A stretch of DNA of 64,000 nt from Pectobacterium aquaticum. Its GTDB lineage: Bacteria > Pseudomonadota > Gammaproteobacteria > Enterobacterales > Enterobacteriaceae. The stretch is from contig NZ_CP086253.1 of NCBI RefSeq assembly GCF_003382565.3, forward strand, positions 2,418,001 through 2,482,000, written 5' to 3'. Shown here piece after piece: positions 26,218 to 34,632 of this stretch. How positions within the stretch are numbered: position 1 is the stretch's first letter; every line of letters starts with the position of its first letter. The translations under genes were made by a program, and so were the position numbers. The notes under the pieces were generated by a model that saw only the letters and a program-made list of their open reading frames with translations, was not told the DNA's origin and did no database searches.

Positions 26218-27774
26218 TTACGCGTCTTCATCCTCTTCCCGATCGATGATGCGTTCTACACGCACCAGTTCAATACGGTATTCGGACACCTCGATGATAT
26301 GGAAGCGCAGGTTGTACAACTCGATGATGGCACCGACTTTCGGGAACTCATCACTATGTGCCAACAGCATCCCCGCCAGTGAAGCGTACTCTTCCTTCGG
26401 ATCAACCAGCTCGCTGCTATCCACCACCTGTTGCAACGCGTGTAGATCCGTTCCGCCTTTCACCAACCAGCCTTCGCCGTCTGGGATGATATCCAGCGTT
26501 TCGTCTTCATCCGGGAACTCACCCGCAATCGCTTCCAGCACGTCCAGTGGCGTGACCAACCCTTGCACTACGCCAAATTCGTTGGCGATGATGACCAGGC
26601 TACCTTTCGCACGACGCAGAACGGGCAGCAGGTTAATCACATCCAGCGTTTCCGGCACGACGATTGGCGGGTTAGCCGCAGCAAAGCTTTCCACATCGGT
26701 CTGCGTTTCCAGCGCCACCAGCAGATCCTTGGCACGAACGACGCCGATAAGCTCATCCAGCGAGCCACGACAGATTGGGAACAGGCTGTGAGGCGTATCG
26801 AGCAATTGCATACGGATCTGTTCGACAGAACTTGCACTATCTACCCAGGAAATTTCAGTACGCGGCGTCATCACGCTGCGCAGCGAACGCGAGGCTAACG
26901 TCAGCACACCGCTGATCATATTGCGCTCTTCTTCAGCGAATTCCTCTGTAGTGAGTTTCTTCTGCGCTTCATCCGCATCCACGTCGTCCGTGTTTTTCCG
27001 TGAGCCCATCAAGCGCAAAATAGCCTCTGCGGTACGTTCACGCAAAGGACGGTGCGACTGGTGCTTCATAAAGTTATGACGGGCAATTTGGTTAAACATT
27101 TCGATCAGGATAGAGAAACCAATCGCAGCGTACAGATAGCCTTTCGGGATGTGGAAGCCAAGACCTTCCGCCATCAGGCTCAGACCAATCATCAGCAAGA
27201 AGCTGAGACACAGAACAACCACCGTTGGGTGCTGGTTGACGAAGTTGGTCAATGGTTTAGAGGCAATTAGCATGACGCCCATTGCGATGATCACCGCCGT
27301 CATCATGACGCCCAGATTATCCACCATGCCTACCGCGGTAATCACAGCATCCAGAGAGAACACGGCATCCAGCACGACGATCTGTGCCACAACAGCCCAA
27401 AAACTGGCATGAGCGCGATTGCCGTTGCCGTCGTGCGTTTTATTCTCTAGACGTTCATGTAGCTCCATCGTGGCTTTGAACAAGAGGAACACACCGCCGA
27501 ACAGCAAAATCAGGTCACGGCCCGAGAAACTGAAATCACCAACGCTAAACAGCGGACGCGTCAGTGTGACCATCCAGGAAATCAAAGACAACAGCCCCAG
27601 ACGCATTAACAGCGCCAAGCTTAAACCGATAATGCGGGCTTTATCTCGCTGTTTGGGGGGTAATTTATCCGCCAAAATGGCGATAAACACCAAATTGTCG
27701 ATACCCAGAACAATTTCCAGAACCACCAGCGTCAATAAACCTGCCCAGATTGAAGGATCTAGCAAAAATTCCAT
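26218..27774 (-). CDS. yoaE: TerC/CBS/CorC_HlyC membrane protein YoaE
   Basis: A 518-residue inner-membrane protein, the same length as E. coli YoaE. Residues 1-240 form a TerC-like domain with about seven helices (GIDNLVFIAILADKLP and VLDAVFSLDAVITAVGM carry the family's acidic residues); residues 300-420 hold a CBS pair (MTPRTEISWVD, IGVVRAKDLL); the C-terminal domain is of the CorC_HlyC type. The family is linked to metal-ion transport, possibly Mn2+ or Mg2+; the role of YoaE is not settled. Divergent from manX. Confidence 0.94.
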   Translation of the reverse strand: MEFLLDPSIWAGLLTLVVLEIVLGIDNLVFIAILADKLPPKQRDKARIIGLSLALLMRLGLLSLISWMVTLTRPLFSVGDFSFSGRDLILLFGGVFLLFKATMELHERLENKTHDGNGNRAHASFWAVVAQIVVLDAVFSLDAVITAVGMVDNLGVMMTAVIIAMGVMLIASKPLTNFVNQHPTVVVLCLSFLLMIGLSLMAEGLGFHIPKGYLYAAIGFSILIEMFNQIARHNFMKHQSHRPLRERTAEAILRLMGSRKNTDDVDADEAQKKLTTEEFAEEERNMISGVLTLASRSLRSVMTPRTEISWVDSASSVEQIRMQLLDTPHSLFPICRGSLDELIGVVRAKDLLVALETQTDVESFAAANPPIVVPETLDVINLLPVLRRAKGSLVIIANEFGVVQGLVTPLDVLEAIAGEFPDEDETLDIIPDGEGWLVKGGTDLHALQQVVDSSELVDPKEEYASLAGMLLAHSDEFPKVGAIIELYNLRFHIIEVSEYRIELVRVERIIDREEDEDA

Positions 27775-28341
27775 GTCAGACTCCAGAAAATGAACGAGCA
27801 GATGACATCAATGCATGAGCCGCATTGAATGGTAATAAAAAGAGTTGGTGTGAATCAGAGAGATTCTGAATGGGGTCTGAGTGACCAGCTGAGTACAGAA
27901 AACCGCCAGCATTAGCGGGAAAACAGAGAACGTTTTGTCGGTGACAGTCCATGGGAAGGGCTGATGCCCGGTGCTCCTAAGCAATTTAAGGGACGTTTAC
28001 TCTAACAGGTTGTTACCAATTTTCACAAAGAATTTCTTAGACCAGATTCGCATTGATAACACGCCTAAATTTTCCCATTCAGCGCCCTTTTAGCCCTTGG
28101 TTTAACTGGTCAGCATTAGAGCATCATCACACTATTTATTTTTTCGATAAGTAAAATAAATCTGTCAGTCACGATTTCTCGCCTGACAACCTGGAGGAAT
28201 ACACTGAATGTCATGAATCCACGGTAAAATTTTTTCTTGCAGCCATACTAATACCGCGACGGTTAACGTTCAGTTTGTGAACGCTGACTCGGTTCCTGAC
28301 ACATTGACTCTTTTTTGATCGTGAACGTGAGGAGGTAGCAA
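27775..28341. other. Divergent promoter region yoaE / manXYZ
   Basis: This 567-base stretch has no supported gene. On the minus strand the yoaE side has a hairpin (CCGC ... GCGG then TTTT) at about 27900-27920 that could be a leader terminator. The manX side has an AT palindrome at 28134-28161 (separate entry) and AGGAGGT before the manX GTG. The long yoaE leader (about 250 bases) may be regulatory, but no known riboswitch class was recognised in it. Confidence 0.4.
28134..28161. promoter_or_regulatory. Candidate Mlc/NagC-type operator of manXYZ
   Basis: Two perfect nine-base arms, ATTTATTTT and AAAATAAAT, are separated by TTCGATAAGT. The AT-rich palindrome with a central TCG resembles operators of the ROK repressors Mlc and NagC, which control manXYZ in E. 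coli. Its distance from manX (about 180 bases) is compatible with a long leader. Assignment to either protein is inference. Confidence 0.5.
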
Positions 28342-29310
28342 GTGAGTATTGCCATCATGTTATGCACTCACGGCGCCACTGCGGGACCGCTGTTAAAGAC
28401 AGCAGAAATGATTCTTGGCGAGCAAAGTAATGTCGCCTGGATTGATTTTGTTCCTGGAGAAAACGCCGAAACATTGATAGAAAAATATCAGGAAAAGCTC
28501 ACGCAGTTAGACACATCACAAGGCGTGCTGTTTCTCGTTGATACCTGGGGCGGCAGCCCATTCAACGCCGCCAGCCGCCTCGTCACCCACAAAGAAAACC
28601 ATGATGTTATCGCTGGCGTGAATATTCCCATGCTAGCGGAAACCTTTATGGCTCGGGATGATAATCCGTCCTTTTCCGATCTGGTTTCTATTGCATTGGA
28701 AGCCGGCAGAGATGGCGTAAAAGCGCTAAAACATCAGGAAGCCGCCAAAGCCACGTCCCCTTCTTCTCCACCGCCCCCAAAAACCAACGCCATCCCCACA
28801 CCGGCAGGACCCGGCGAACACATGAAGATTGGGCTGGCTCGTATCGACGACCGTCTGATCCATGGTCAGGTCGCCACCCGCTGGACGAAAGAAACCAATG
28901 TTTCGCGCATTATTGTTGTCAGCGATGAAGTCGCCGCCGATCACGTGCGTAAAACGTTGCTGACTCAGGTCGCGCCGCCGGGCGTTACCGCGCACGTCGT
29001 GGATGTGGCAAAAGCCGTTCGTGTTTATGACAACCCGAAATATGCCGCCGACCGCGTGATGCTGTTGTTCACCAATCCGACGGATGTATTAACGCTGATC
29101 GAAAATGGCGTAAATATCACCTCGGTCAATATTGGTGGGATGGCATTCAAACAGGGGAAAACGCAGGTCAATAATGCCGTCTCTATCGATGAAAAGGATA
29201 TTGCGGCATTCCGTGAATTAGATAAACGCGGTATTGAATTGGAGGTTCGTAAAGTATCAACCGATTCCCAGATTAAAATGATGGACTTGATTAACAAAAT
29301 GCCGCGTTGA
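28342..29310 (+). CDS. manX: Mannose PTS IIAB subunit ManX
   Basis: A 322-residue cytoplasmic PTS protein with two domains. IIA: MLCTHGATAGP with the phosphorylated His near residue 10. A Pro/Ala-rich linker (about residues 133-160, SPSSPPPPKTNAIPTPAG) leads to IIB, where RIDDRLIHGQVATRW carries the second phospho-His. Length agrees with E. coli ManX (323). The start is GTG after AGGAGGT. It transports mannose, glucose and amino sugars together with ManY and ManZ. Confidence 0.97.
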   Translation: MSIAIMLCTHGATAGPLLKTAEMILGEQSNVAWIDFVPGENAETLIEKYQEKLTQLDTSQGVLFLVDTWGGSPFNAASRLVTHKENHDVIAGVNIPMLAETFMARDDNPSFSDLVSIALEAGRDGVKALKHQEAAKATSPSSPPPPKTNAIPTPAGPGEHMKIGLARIDDRLIHGQVATRWTKETNVSRIIVVSDEVAADHVRKTLLTQVAPPGVTAHVVDVAKAVRVYDNPKYAADRVMLLFTNPTDVLTLIENGVNITSVNIGGMAFKQGKTQVNNAVSIDEKDIAAFRELDKRGIELEVRKVSTDSQIKMMDLINKMPR

Positions 29311-29507
29311 TACCTATCGTGCTACGACGGTTATTAACGCTACTGTCACCATCAATAATAGTTTTATAGACCTGACGATTTTCAAGATAGGTATTTATGT
29401 CGATATTAAAAAGCTTTACGTCGATATTGAAAACTTTACGTTGACCTTGAAAAACAACGGGGATGGCGATTTATTTTTACTCAGACACATTTTATAGGAG
29501 AAGTACG

Positions 29508-30305
29508 ATGGAAATTACCACACTTCAAATTGTGCTGATATTTCTCGTCGCATGTGTTTCGGGGATGGGTTCGATTCTTGATGAATTCCAGTTCCACCGT
29601 CCACTCGTCGCTTGTACGCTGATTGGCGCAGTATTAGGTGATTTAAAAACTGGGATCATTATTGGCGGTACGCTTGAAATGATCGCGTTAGGCTGGATGA
29701 ACATCGGTGCAGCTGTAGCACCCGATGCGGCGCTGGCGTCCATTATCTCAACCATTCTGGTTATTGCTGGCGGTCAGGGGATCGGCGCCGGGATTGCTCT
29801 GGCCATTCCGCTCGCTGCCGCTGGGCAAGTCTTAACCATCATTGTTCGTACCATCACGGTTGCGTTCCAGCATGCGGCAGACAGCGCGGCAGAGCGAGGT
29901 AATCTGACGGCTATCAGTTGGATTCACGTTTCTGCCTTGCTGCTTCAAGCCATGCGTATCGCGATTCCTGCGGTAATCGTTGCCGTTTCCGTTGGCACCG
30001 ACGCCGTTCATGCGCTGCTGAACTCCATCCCAGACGTTGTCACTAACGGCTTGAATATCGCCGGTGGGATGATCGTCGTCGTCGGTTACGCGATGGTCAT
30101 CAACATGATGCGCGCGGGTTACCTGATGCCGTTCTTCTATCTTGGTTTCGTTACCGCCGCCTTCACTGAGTTCAATCTGGTGGCGCTGGGCGTAATCGGT
30201 ATTGTGATGGCGGTGCTGTATATCCAACTCAGCCCGAAATATAACAAGGTTCAAGGCCAGCCTGTTTCATCAGGCAACAACAACCTTGATAACGAACTGG
30301 ATTAA
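29508..30305 (+). CDS. manY: Mannose PTS IIC subunit ManY
   Basis: A 265-residue membrane channel subunit of the mannose PTS. The start MEITTLQIVLIFLVACVSG matches E. coli ManY (266), with TAGGAG seven bases before ATG 29508; the open frame upstream to 29463 is not needed. About six hydrophobic segments are present, including the conserved GTLEMIALGWMNIGAAVAPD. It is second in manXYZ, about 200 bases after manX, a longer gap than between manY and manZ. Confidence 0.96.
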   Translation: MEITTLQIVLIFLVACVSGMGSILDEFQFHRPLVACTLIGAVLGDLKTGIIIGGTLEMIALGWMNIGAAVAPDAALASIISTILVIAGGQGIGAGIALAIPLAAAGQVLTIIVRTITVAFQHAADSAAERGNLTAISWIHVSALLLQAMRIAIPAVIVAVSVGTDAVHALLNSIPDVVTNGLNIAGGMIVVVGYAMVINMMRAGYLMPFFYLGFVTAAFTEFNLVALGVIGIVMAVLYIQLSPKYNKVQGQPVSSGNNNLDNELD

Positions 30306-30319
30306 CAGGAGTGAGAAAA

Positions 30320-31162
30320 ATGGTCGAAAATACGAATGTTAAAAAACTCACTGACGGCGACATCCGCGCGGTGTTTATCCGTTCCAACCTGTTTCAAGGC
30401 TCCTGGAACTTTGAACGTATGCAGGCGCTTGGCTTCTGTTTTTCCATGGTGCCAGTGATTCGTCGTCTTTATCCTGAAAATTCAGAAGAGCGTAAACAAG
30501 CAATCAAGCGCCATCTGGAGTTCTTCAATACGCAGCCTTTTGTTGCCGCTCCGATACTCGGCGTAACGATGGCGATGGAGGAGCAACGCGCGAACGGCGC
30601 GCCCATTGACGATGCAGCAATAAACGGCCTGAAAGTCGGGCTGATGGGGCCACTGGCTGGCGTCGGCGACCCGATCTTCTGGGGTACCGCCCGTCCGGTA
30701 TTCGCTGCGCTAGGCGCAGGGATTGCCATGAGCGGCAGCCTGTTGGGGCCAGTGCTCTTTTTCGTCCTGTTTAACCTGGTTCGCCTGCTGGTGCGTTACT
30801 ATGGCGTCGCCTACGGCTACCGCAAAGGGATCGATATCGTCAGCGACATGGGCGGTGGTTTCCTGCAAAAAATGACCGAAGCAGCCTCTATCCTCGGCCT
30901 GTTCGTCATGGGGGCATTGGTCAATAAATGGACTCACGTCAACATCCCGATGGTGGTGTCGACAGTGACGAATCAGAGCGGGGAAACCACAGTGACCACC
31001 GTTCAATCCATCCTTGACCAGCTTATGCCGGGGCTCGTTCCACTACTGCTGACGTTCGGCTGTATGTGGCTGTTACGGCGCAAGGTAAATGCGCTGTGGC
31101 TGATTATGGGCTTCTTCGCTATTGGTATCTTCGGGTACTGGATCGGTCTGCTCGGCGTGTAA
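30320..31162 (+). CDS. manZ: Mannose PTS IID subunit ManZ
   Basis: A 280-residue membrane subunit that pairs with ManY to form the mannose translocator. Recognisable stretches are RSNLFQGSWNFERMQALGFC near the start, VGLMGPLAGVGDPIFWGTAR in the middle and a hydrophobic C-terminus. AGGAG ends eight bases before ATG 30320, so the GTG at 30311 is not used. Followed by a terminator and then yobD. Confidence 0.96.
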   Translation: MVENTNVKKLTDGDIRAVFIRSNLFQGSWNFERMQALGFCFSMVPVIRRLYPENSEERKQAIKRHLEFFNTQPFVAAPILGVTMAMEEQRANGAPIDDAAINGLKVGLMGPLAGVGDPIFWGTARPVFAALGAGIAMSGSLLGPVLFFVLFNLVRLLVRYYGVAYGYRKGIDIVSDMGGGFLQKMTEAASILGLFVMGALVNKWTHVNIPMVVSTVTNQSGETTVTTVQSILDQLMPGLVPLLLTFGCMWLLRRKVNALWLIMGFFAIGIFGYWIGLLGV

Positions 31163-31168
31163 TGTTCA

Positions 31169-31203
31169 ATGGCCGGGTGCCAATACGCCCGGCCATTTTT
31201 ATT
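31169..31203 (+). terminator. Terminator after manZ
   Basis: GGCCGGG pairs with CCCGGCC within an AATGGCC ... GGCCATT extended stem, followed by TTTTTATT, seven bases after the manZ stop. Confidence 0.85.
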
Positions 31204-31240
31204 CACGGACACAAATAGTTAACGGACAAGGGTAATACGG

Positions 31241-31699
31241 ATGACGATGACGGATATCACTCTGGTGGTGTTAATTGCATTAGCACTGGTTTATGCCATC
31301 TACGATGAGTTCATCATGGACAAACGCAAAGGGAAAACACACCTCCTCGTCCCGCTGAAGCGGATTAACCGGCTCGATACGCTGATTTTTATCGGCTTAG
31401 TCGGCATTCTTATTTATCAGAATGTGATGAGCAATGGTGCCATTATCACCACCTATCTTTTGATTTCGCTGGCCTTCATGGCGTGCTATCTCGCTTATAT
31501 TCGCCGCCCCAAACTGGTTTTTAAATCAACCGGGTTCTTTTATGCGAATATATTCATTCCTTATATCAGAATTAAAAATATGAATTTATCTGAGGATGGC
31601 GTATTAGTTATCGAACTTGAGAAACGTCGATTATTGATACAGGTTGAACAGCTCGACGATTTAGAGAGAATATATAAATTTATGATTGAAAATCAATGA
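31241..31699 (+). CDS. yobD: DUF986 membrane protein YobD
   Basis: A 152-residue inner-membrane protein, the same length as E. coli YobD. Three hydrophobic segments occupy the N-terminal 100 residues; the tail contains MNLSEDGVLVIELEKRRLLI, conserved in the family. It lies after manXYZ and before mntP, the E. coli order. Function is unknown. Confidence 0.93.
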   Translation: MTMTDITLVVLIALALVYAIYDEFIMDKRKGKTHLLVPLKRINRLDTLIFIGLVGILIYQNVMSNGAIITTYLLISLAFMACYLAYIRRPKLVFKSTGFFYANIFIPYIRIKNMNLSEDGVLVIELEKRRLLIQVEQLDDLERIYKFMIENQ

Positions 31700-31885
31700 G
31701 ATAAGCTTACCTTTAAATTATTTAAAATAACGTTGGCTATACACCTCATGTTTAGATGGTATTTTAACCACAATAACTCTGTCGTTATTTTATACGATGC
31801 CTCATTACCAACGAACAAATGAAAATAATTATCAATTGCATTATTAACACGTAAAACTTTTAGTGTTGTTTGCACCATAAATAAT
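31700..31885. other. AT-rich spacer yobD-mntP leader
   Basis: No gene is supported here; a weak minus-strand frame of 61 codons has no homologue I recognise. The stretch should hold the mntP promoter upstream of the riboswitch. Confidence 0.4.
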
Positions 31886-32062
31886 ATGGTAAGGTTGCGC
31901 CGTCATTGGGGAGTAGCCGATTTCTGATTAGTCATTATTCATAGTCACTCGTCAGAAATGCTCGTATCAACATACTCGTTCTATCTCCATATTATCGGGG
32001 CATAAACGTGGTGCGGGCGGCCAAGCGTGATTGGCAGGCGAGACCATAGACACGTGGCATCA
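31886..32062 (+). ncRNA. Mn2+ riboswitch (yybP-ykoY class) of mntP
   Basis: Hallmarks of the yybP-ykoY class are present in order: GGGGAGTAGCC near 31908, a variable stem (GATTTCTGAT with GTCAGAAAT), and GGCAGGCGAGACCATAGAC near 32032. In E. coli this element raises mntP expression when Mn2+ is abundant. It ends about 60 bases before the mntP ATG, with a possible switching hairpin between. Confidence 0.85.
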
Positions 32063-32123
32063 TCATTCGGGTTGGGGATGATCTGCGTGTATATGGTTAA
32101 TCGTCCAGCCGAGGCTACTTAAA

Positions 32124-32696
32124 ATGAACATGTCAGCAACACTTATCCTAGCATTGGGTATGTCAATGGATGCCTTCGCCGCGTCAATCGGTAAAGGTGC
32201 CGTCCTGCATAATCCCCGTTTCCGCGATGCCATTCGTACTGGCCTCATTTTTGGTGTTATCGAAGCTATCACCCCGCTCATCGGCTGGGCACTCGGTTTT
32301 TTTGCCAGCCAATATATTCTCGAATGGGATCACTGGGTTGCCTTTACGCTGTTACTGATTCTGGGTGGCCGCATGATCGTTGAGGGGCTCAAGGGTTCTT
32401 CGGACTGCCGCTGCGAAAAAGTCAAAAATCATAGTCTGGCACTGCTAGTTTGTACCGCGGTTGCCACCAGCCTGGATGCCATGGCAATTGGCGTCGGTTT
32501 AGCTTTTCTTCAGGTCAATATTTTCCATACCGCCATGGTCATTGGCTGTGCCACCATGATTATGGTAACGCTCGGAATGATGATTGGCCGCTATATCGGC
32601 CCGATTCTCGGCAAAAAAGCAGAAGTTATGGGCGGGCTGGTTCTGATTGGTATCGGCTGCAATATCCTGTACGAACACCTCGGCTACGCCGCCTGA
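32124..32696 (+). CDS. mntP: Mn2+ exporter MntP
   Basis: A 190-residue inner-membrane manganese efflux protein (formerly YebN), close to E. coli MntP (188). The two related halves each carry a conserved Asp motif: ALGMSMDAFAASIGKGAVLH (residues 11-30) and AVATSLDAMAIGVGLAFLQ. Six membrane segments are expected. Preceded by the Mn riboswitch, so synthesis should follow intracellular Mn2+. The window also carries a metal importer (sitABCD) a few kb away. Confidence 0.96.
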   Translation: MNMSATLILALGMSMDAFAASIGKGAVLHNPRFRDAIRTGLIFGVIEAITPLIGWALGFFASQYILEWDHWVAFTLLLILGGRMIVEGLKGSSDCRCEKVKNHSLALLVCTAVATSLDAMAIGVGLAFLQVNIFHTAMVIGCATMIMVTLGMMIGRYIGPILGKKAEVMGGLVLIGIGCNILYEHLGYAA

Positions 32697-32716
32697 TATA
32701 CCCGTCATACTTCAGA
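32697..32716. repeat. ERIC terminal fragment after mntP
   Basis: TATACCCGTCATACTTCAG is the right end of an ERIC element in inverse orientation, starting at the mntP stop codon. The remainder is missing and is followed by a terminator. Confidence 0.55.
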
Positions 32717-32718
32717 TC

Positions 32719-32752
32719 AACGGGCAGCCCGACTATCGCGCTGCCCGTTTTT
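32719..32752. terminator. Terminator between mntP and rlmA
   Basis: ACGGGCAG pairs with CTGCCCGT around a 13-base interval, followed by TTTTATT. It lies 11 bases before the rlmA stop and serves mntP. Confidence 0.8.
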
Positions 32753-32763
32753 ATTCTTCTTGA

Positions 32764-33597
32764 TTACGCAACTACCGCGTCGCTATCAACACGCTGATGC
32801 AAGCGGACAATAAAGTCCGTTTCACAACTAAACGCGGTGGCCGCCTGCAGCCGCTCGCTGACGTCTGGCGTTGCCCGCCAGGCAAAAGGCGTCATTTGCA
32901 ATAGCGCCGCAGCCTCACTCCCAGATAGCGGCATCGGATACGCGAGCGTTTGCTGATCCATAAGCTGAAAGCCTGCGAGCACTTCATCTTTGCTCGGATG
33001 TAATAACACCTCATCGTAGACTTCTGCTTTCAGTTGATAAAGATGTCGTGGCCCCGGAGATACCGTCACCACCCAACCGCCAATCTTAACGGTGCGCTGT
33101 AATTCCGCGTCATTACACGGCGCATAGATCTTTACCACAGCATCAAGGGATTGGTCCTGAAAAGGCAGCCGCTGGCTGGAGGCGACGCAAAACTCAACGT
33201 TGTCATACCGCTTTGCCGCCCGCTGAATCGCCGCCTTGGAAACATCCAGCCCGTATATCGTCATCGTTTTGCGCGATGTAAGACGATGAGCAAACTCTGC
33301 GGTGTAATACCCTTCGCCACAGCCGATATCCAGCAGCGCCACAGCGCCATCCGCCACAATACGATCAACGTGCTGCGCAACGGCGTCGCGCAGCGGTTGA
33401 TAGTGACCAGCGTCCAGAAAGCTGCGCCGCGCCTGCATCATTTCAGCGCTATCGCCAGGCTGTTTTGAACGCTTAAACTGTACTGGCAGCAGATTGACGT
33501 ACCCTTCTTTCGCACAGTCAAAGCTATGTTTACCACACGTCCATTGCCGCGGGTGTCGCTCCAGAGGTAACTGGCATAGCGGACACTGATAACTCAT
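32764..33597 (-). CDS. rlmA: 23S rRNA (guanine745-N1)-methyltransferase RlmA
   Basis: A 277-residue methyltransferase acting on G745 of 23S rRNA. The N-terminal zinc finger is visible (CPLCQLPLERHPRQWTCGK, then HSFDC), followed by the SAM-binding motif LLDIGCGEGYYT near residue 92. E. coli RlmA has 269 residues and starts MSFSCPLC; here MSYQCPLC begins at ATG 33597, although a GTG two codons earlier is closer to GAGG. Same order as E. coli relative to cspC. Confidence 0.95.
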   Translation of the reverse strand: MSYQCPLCQLPLERHPRQWTCGKHSFDCAKEGYVNLLPVQFKRSKQPGDSAEMMQARRSFLDAGHYQPLRDAVAQHVDRIVADGAVALLDIGCGEGYYTAEFAHRLTSRKTMTIYGLDVSKAAIQRAAKRYDNVEFCVASSQRLPFQDQSLDAVVKIYAPCNDAELQRTVKIGGWVVTVSPGPRHLYQLKAEVYDEVLLHPSKDEVLAGFQLMDQQTLAYPMPLSGSEAAALLQMTPFAWRATPDVSERLQAATAFSCETDFIVRLHQRVDSDAVVA

Positions 33598-33682
33598 CGG
33601 CACATTTTCCTCATTAACAACGTCTGAATTGCATTATGGGTGTAGATAAAAGTATCACGGGTGCAGATAAAACGCAGACAAC

Positions 33683-33708
33683 AAAAAACCCGCACCATGG
33701 CGGGTTTT
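33683..33708 (-). terminator. Terminator after cspC
   Basis: AAAAACCCGC and GCGGGTTTT form a strong stem around a six-base loop; on the minus strand it is followed by TTTTTTG. It lies 18 bases after the cspC stop. Confidence 0.85.
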
Positions 33709-33725
33709 GCAACAGAGCTGTAAAA

Positions 33726-33935
33726 TTACAGCGCAGTGACGTTTACTGCAGAAGGACCTTTCTGGCCATCCTGAATTTCGAATTCTACGTTCTGGCCTTC
33801 AGCCAGAGTTTTGAAGCCGTTGCCTTGAATTGCAGAGAAGTGTACGAATACATCTTTGCTGCCGTCAGCAGGAGTGATGAAACCAAAGCCTTTAGACTCA
33901 TTGAACCACTTAACCTGACCTTTAATCTTTGCCAT
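33726..33935 (-). CDS. cspC: Cold-shock-family RNA chaperone CspC
   Basis: A 69-residue single cold-shock domain that binds RNA and stabilises transcripts such as rpoS. RNP1 is KGFGFITP and RNP2 is VFVHFSAI. The sequence is nearly identical to E. coli CspC (MAKIKGQVKWFNESKGFGF; EFEIQDGQKGPSAVNVTAL) and differs from CspE at the diagnostic positions. It follows the small gene yobF on the same strand. Confidence 0.96.
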   Translation of the reverse strand: MAKIKGQVKWFNESKGFGFITPADGSKDVFVHFSAIQGNGFKTLAEGQNVEFEIQDGQKGPSAVNVTAL

Positions 33936-33976
33936 TTCAAATATTTCCTTTAATTGTTTAAACCGCCAAAAAGGCG

Positions 33977-34093
33977 TTATACAGACAAACCAAAGTCGTT
34001 ACTGCTTGAGGCACTAAGATAAGGATCGGCAGAGAAGCAGCATGCAACGCTAAAGGTTGAACTTAAGTCTTCTTTACTGAAAATGCCATTCAT
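33977..34093 (-). CDS. yobF: Small protein YobF (DUF2627)
   Basis: A 38-residue protein encoded just upstream of cspC. The start MNGIFSKEDLS matches MCGIFSKEVLS of E. coli YobF, and FSADPYLSASSSN matches FSAEPYIGASCSN; the C-terminal extension of the E. coli protein (47 residues) is absent. Position relative to cspC is also conserved. In E. coli YobF is a stress-induced small protein of unknown role. The ribosome site is weak (GAGG about 13 bases upstream). Confidence 0.8.
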   Translation of the reverse strand: MNGIFSKEDLSSTFSVACCFSADPYLSASSSNDFGLSV

Positions 34094-34401
34094 ATACAGA
34101 ACTGTACCTCGTTTTACCCAGAAGCGTTATTACACACTATGTAAACGATGGCAAGGGCTTTTTTATCAGTCGTGGACATGCCGCACAAATTCGCGTCATC
34201 CTTGATTCATTAATACACGATAATGCCCGCTGACGCCTATATTCACAGGCGGCATCTAACACAGAACAATAAGCGCATTTCAGATTCTATTATGCAAAAA
34301 AATACGCGACAGCTCTCGCATTTTTGGCAAAGAGGCATCAGCAATCATAACAAAAAGCTATAATTGGCGCTCTGCTATGAAAGAATATTGACCATTAACA
34401 A
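34094..34401. other. Intergenic region upstream of yobF-cspC
   Basis: AT-rich, with no supported gene. It should carry the cspC-yobF promoter. The yebO and mgrB genes that follow yobF in E. coli are not seen here. Confidence 0.4.
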
Positions 34402-34430
34402 AAAAGCGTGCCCAACTACAGTCACGCTTA
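34402..34430 (-). terminator. Terminator of the 31-residue gene
   Basis: On the minus strand AGCGTG and CACGCT form a stem followed by TTTTTTGTTAA. It lies about 105 bases after the small membrane-protein frame and points to a short leftward transcript. Confidence 0.7.
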
Positions 34431-34536
34431 TATCAATGTTTAAAATCGATTGCCATTTTATGCTATCTGTATCTTTTGCATTAATATATTACATAATAGA
34501 AATTATTTATAACCTAACATTTCGTCACGTTAGGAA

Positions 34537-34632
34537 TTAACTGCTTTGAACCAGCAGCACTAATAATACCACCAAAAAAGTCAATAAGACTAAACTTGCC
34601 AGTTTCCAACGTCGCTCTGATTTTGTGCTCAT
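34537..34632 (-). CDS. Candidate 31-residue single-helix membrane protein
   Basis: The minus strand encodes MSTKSERRWKLASL followed by a hydrophobic run of about 16 residues (VLLTFLVVLLVLLV) and QSS. The basic N-terminus and single helix fit a small inner-membrane protein with the N-terminus in the cytoplasm. AAGGAC lies 10 bases before the ATG, and a terminator with a T-run lies downstream. It is not similar to MgrB (no Cys) or to any small protein I recognise. Confidence 0.55.
   Translation of the reverse strand: MSTKSERRWKLASLVLLTFLVVLLVLLVQSS

Noticed and set aside
26120..26791. 223-codon plus-strand frame opposite yoaE
   Set aside because: Antisense to a well-conserved gene; Ser/Thr-rich composition is what reverse translation of the acidic YoaE C-terminus gives.
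27775..28020. yybP-ykoY riboswitch upstream of yoaE
   Set aside because: yoaE encodes a TerC-domain protein like alx, so I looked, but the GGGGAGTAG and GGCAGGC(G/A)AGACC motifs are absent on the minus strand.
34537..34632. The 31-residue frame as MgrB or YebO
   Set aside because: MgrB needs its Cys residues and about 47 residues; YebO is about 95 residues. Neither pattern is present.
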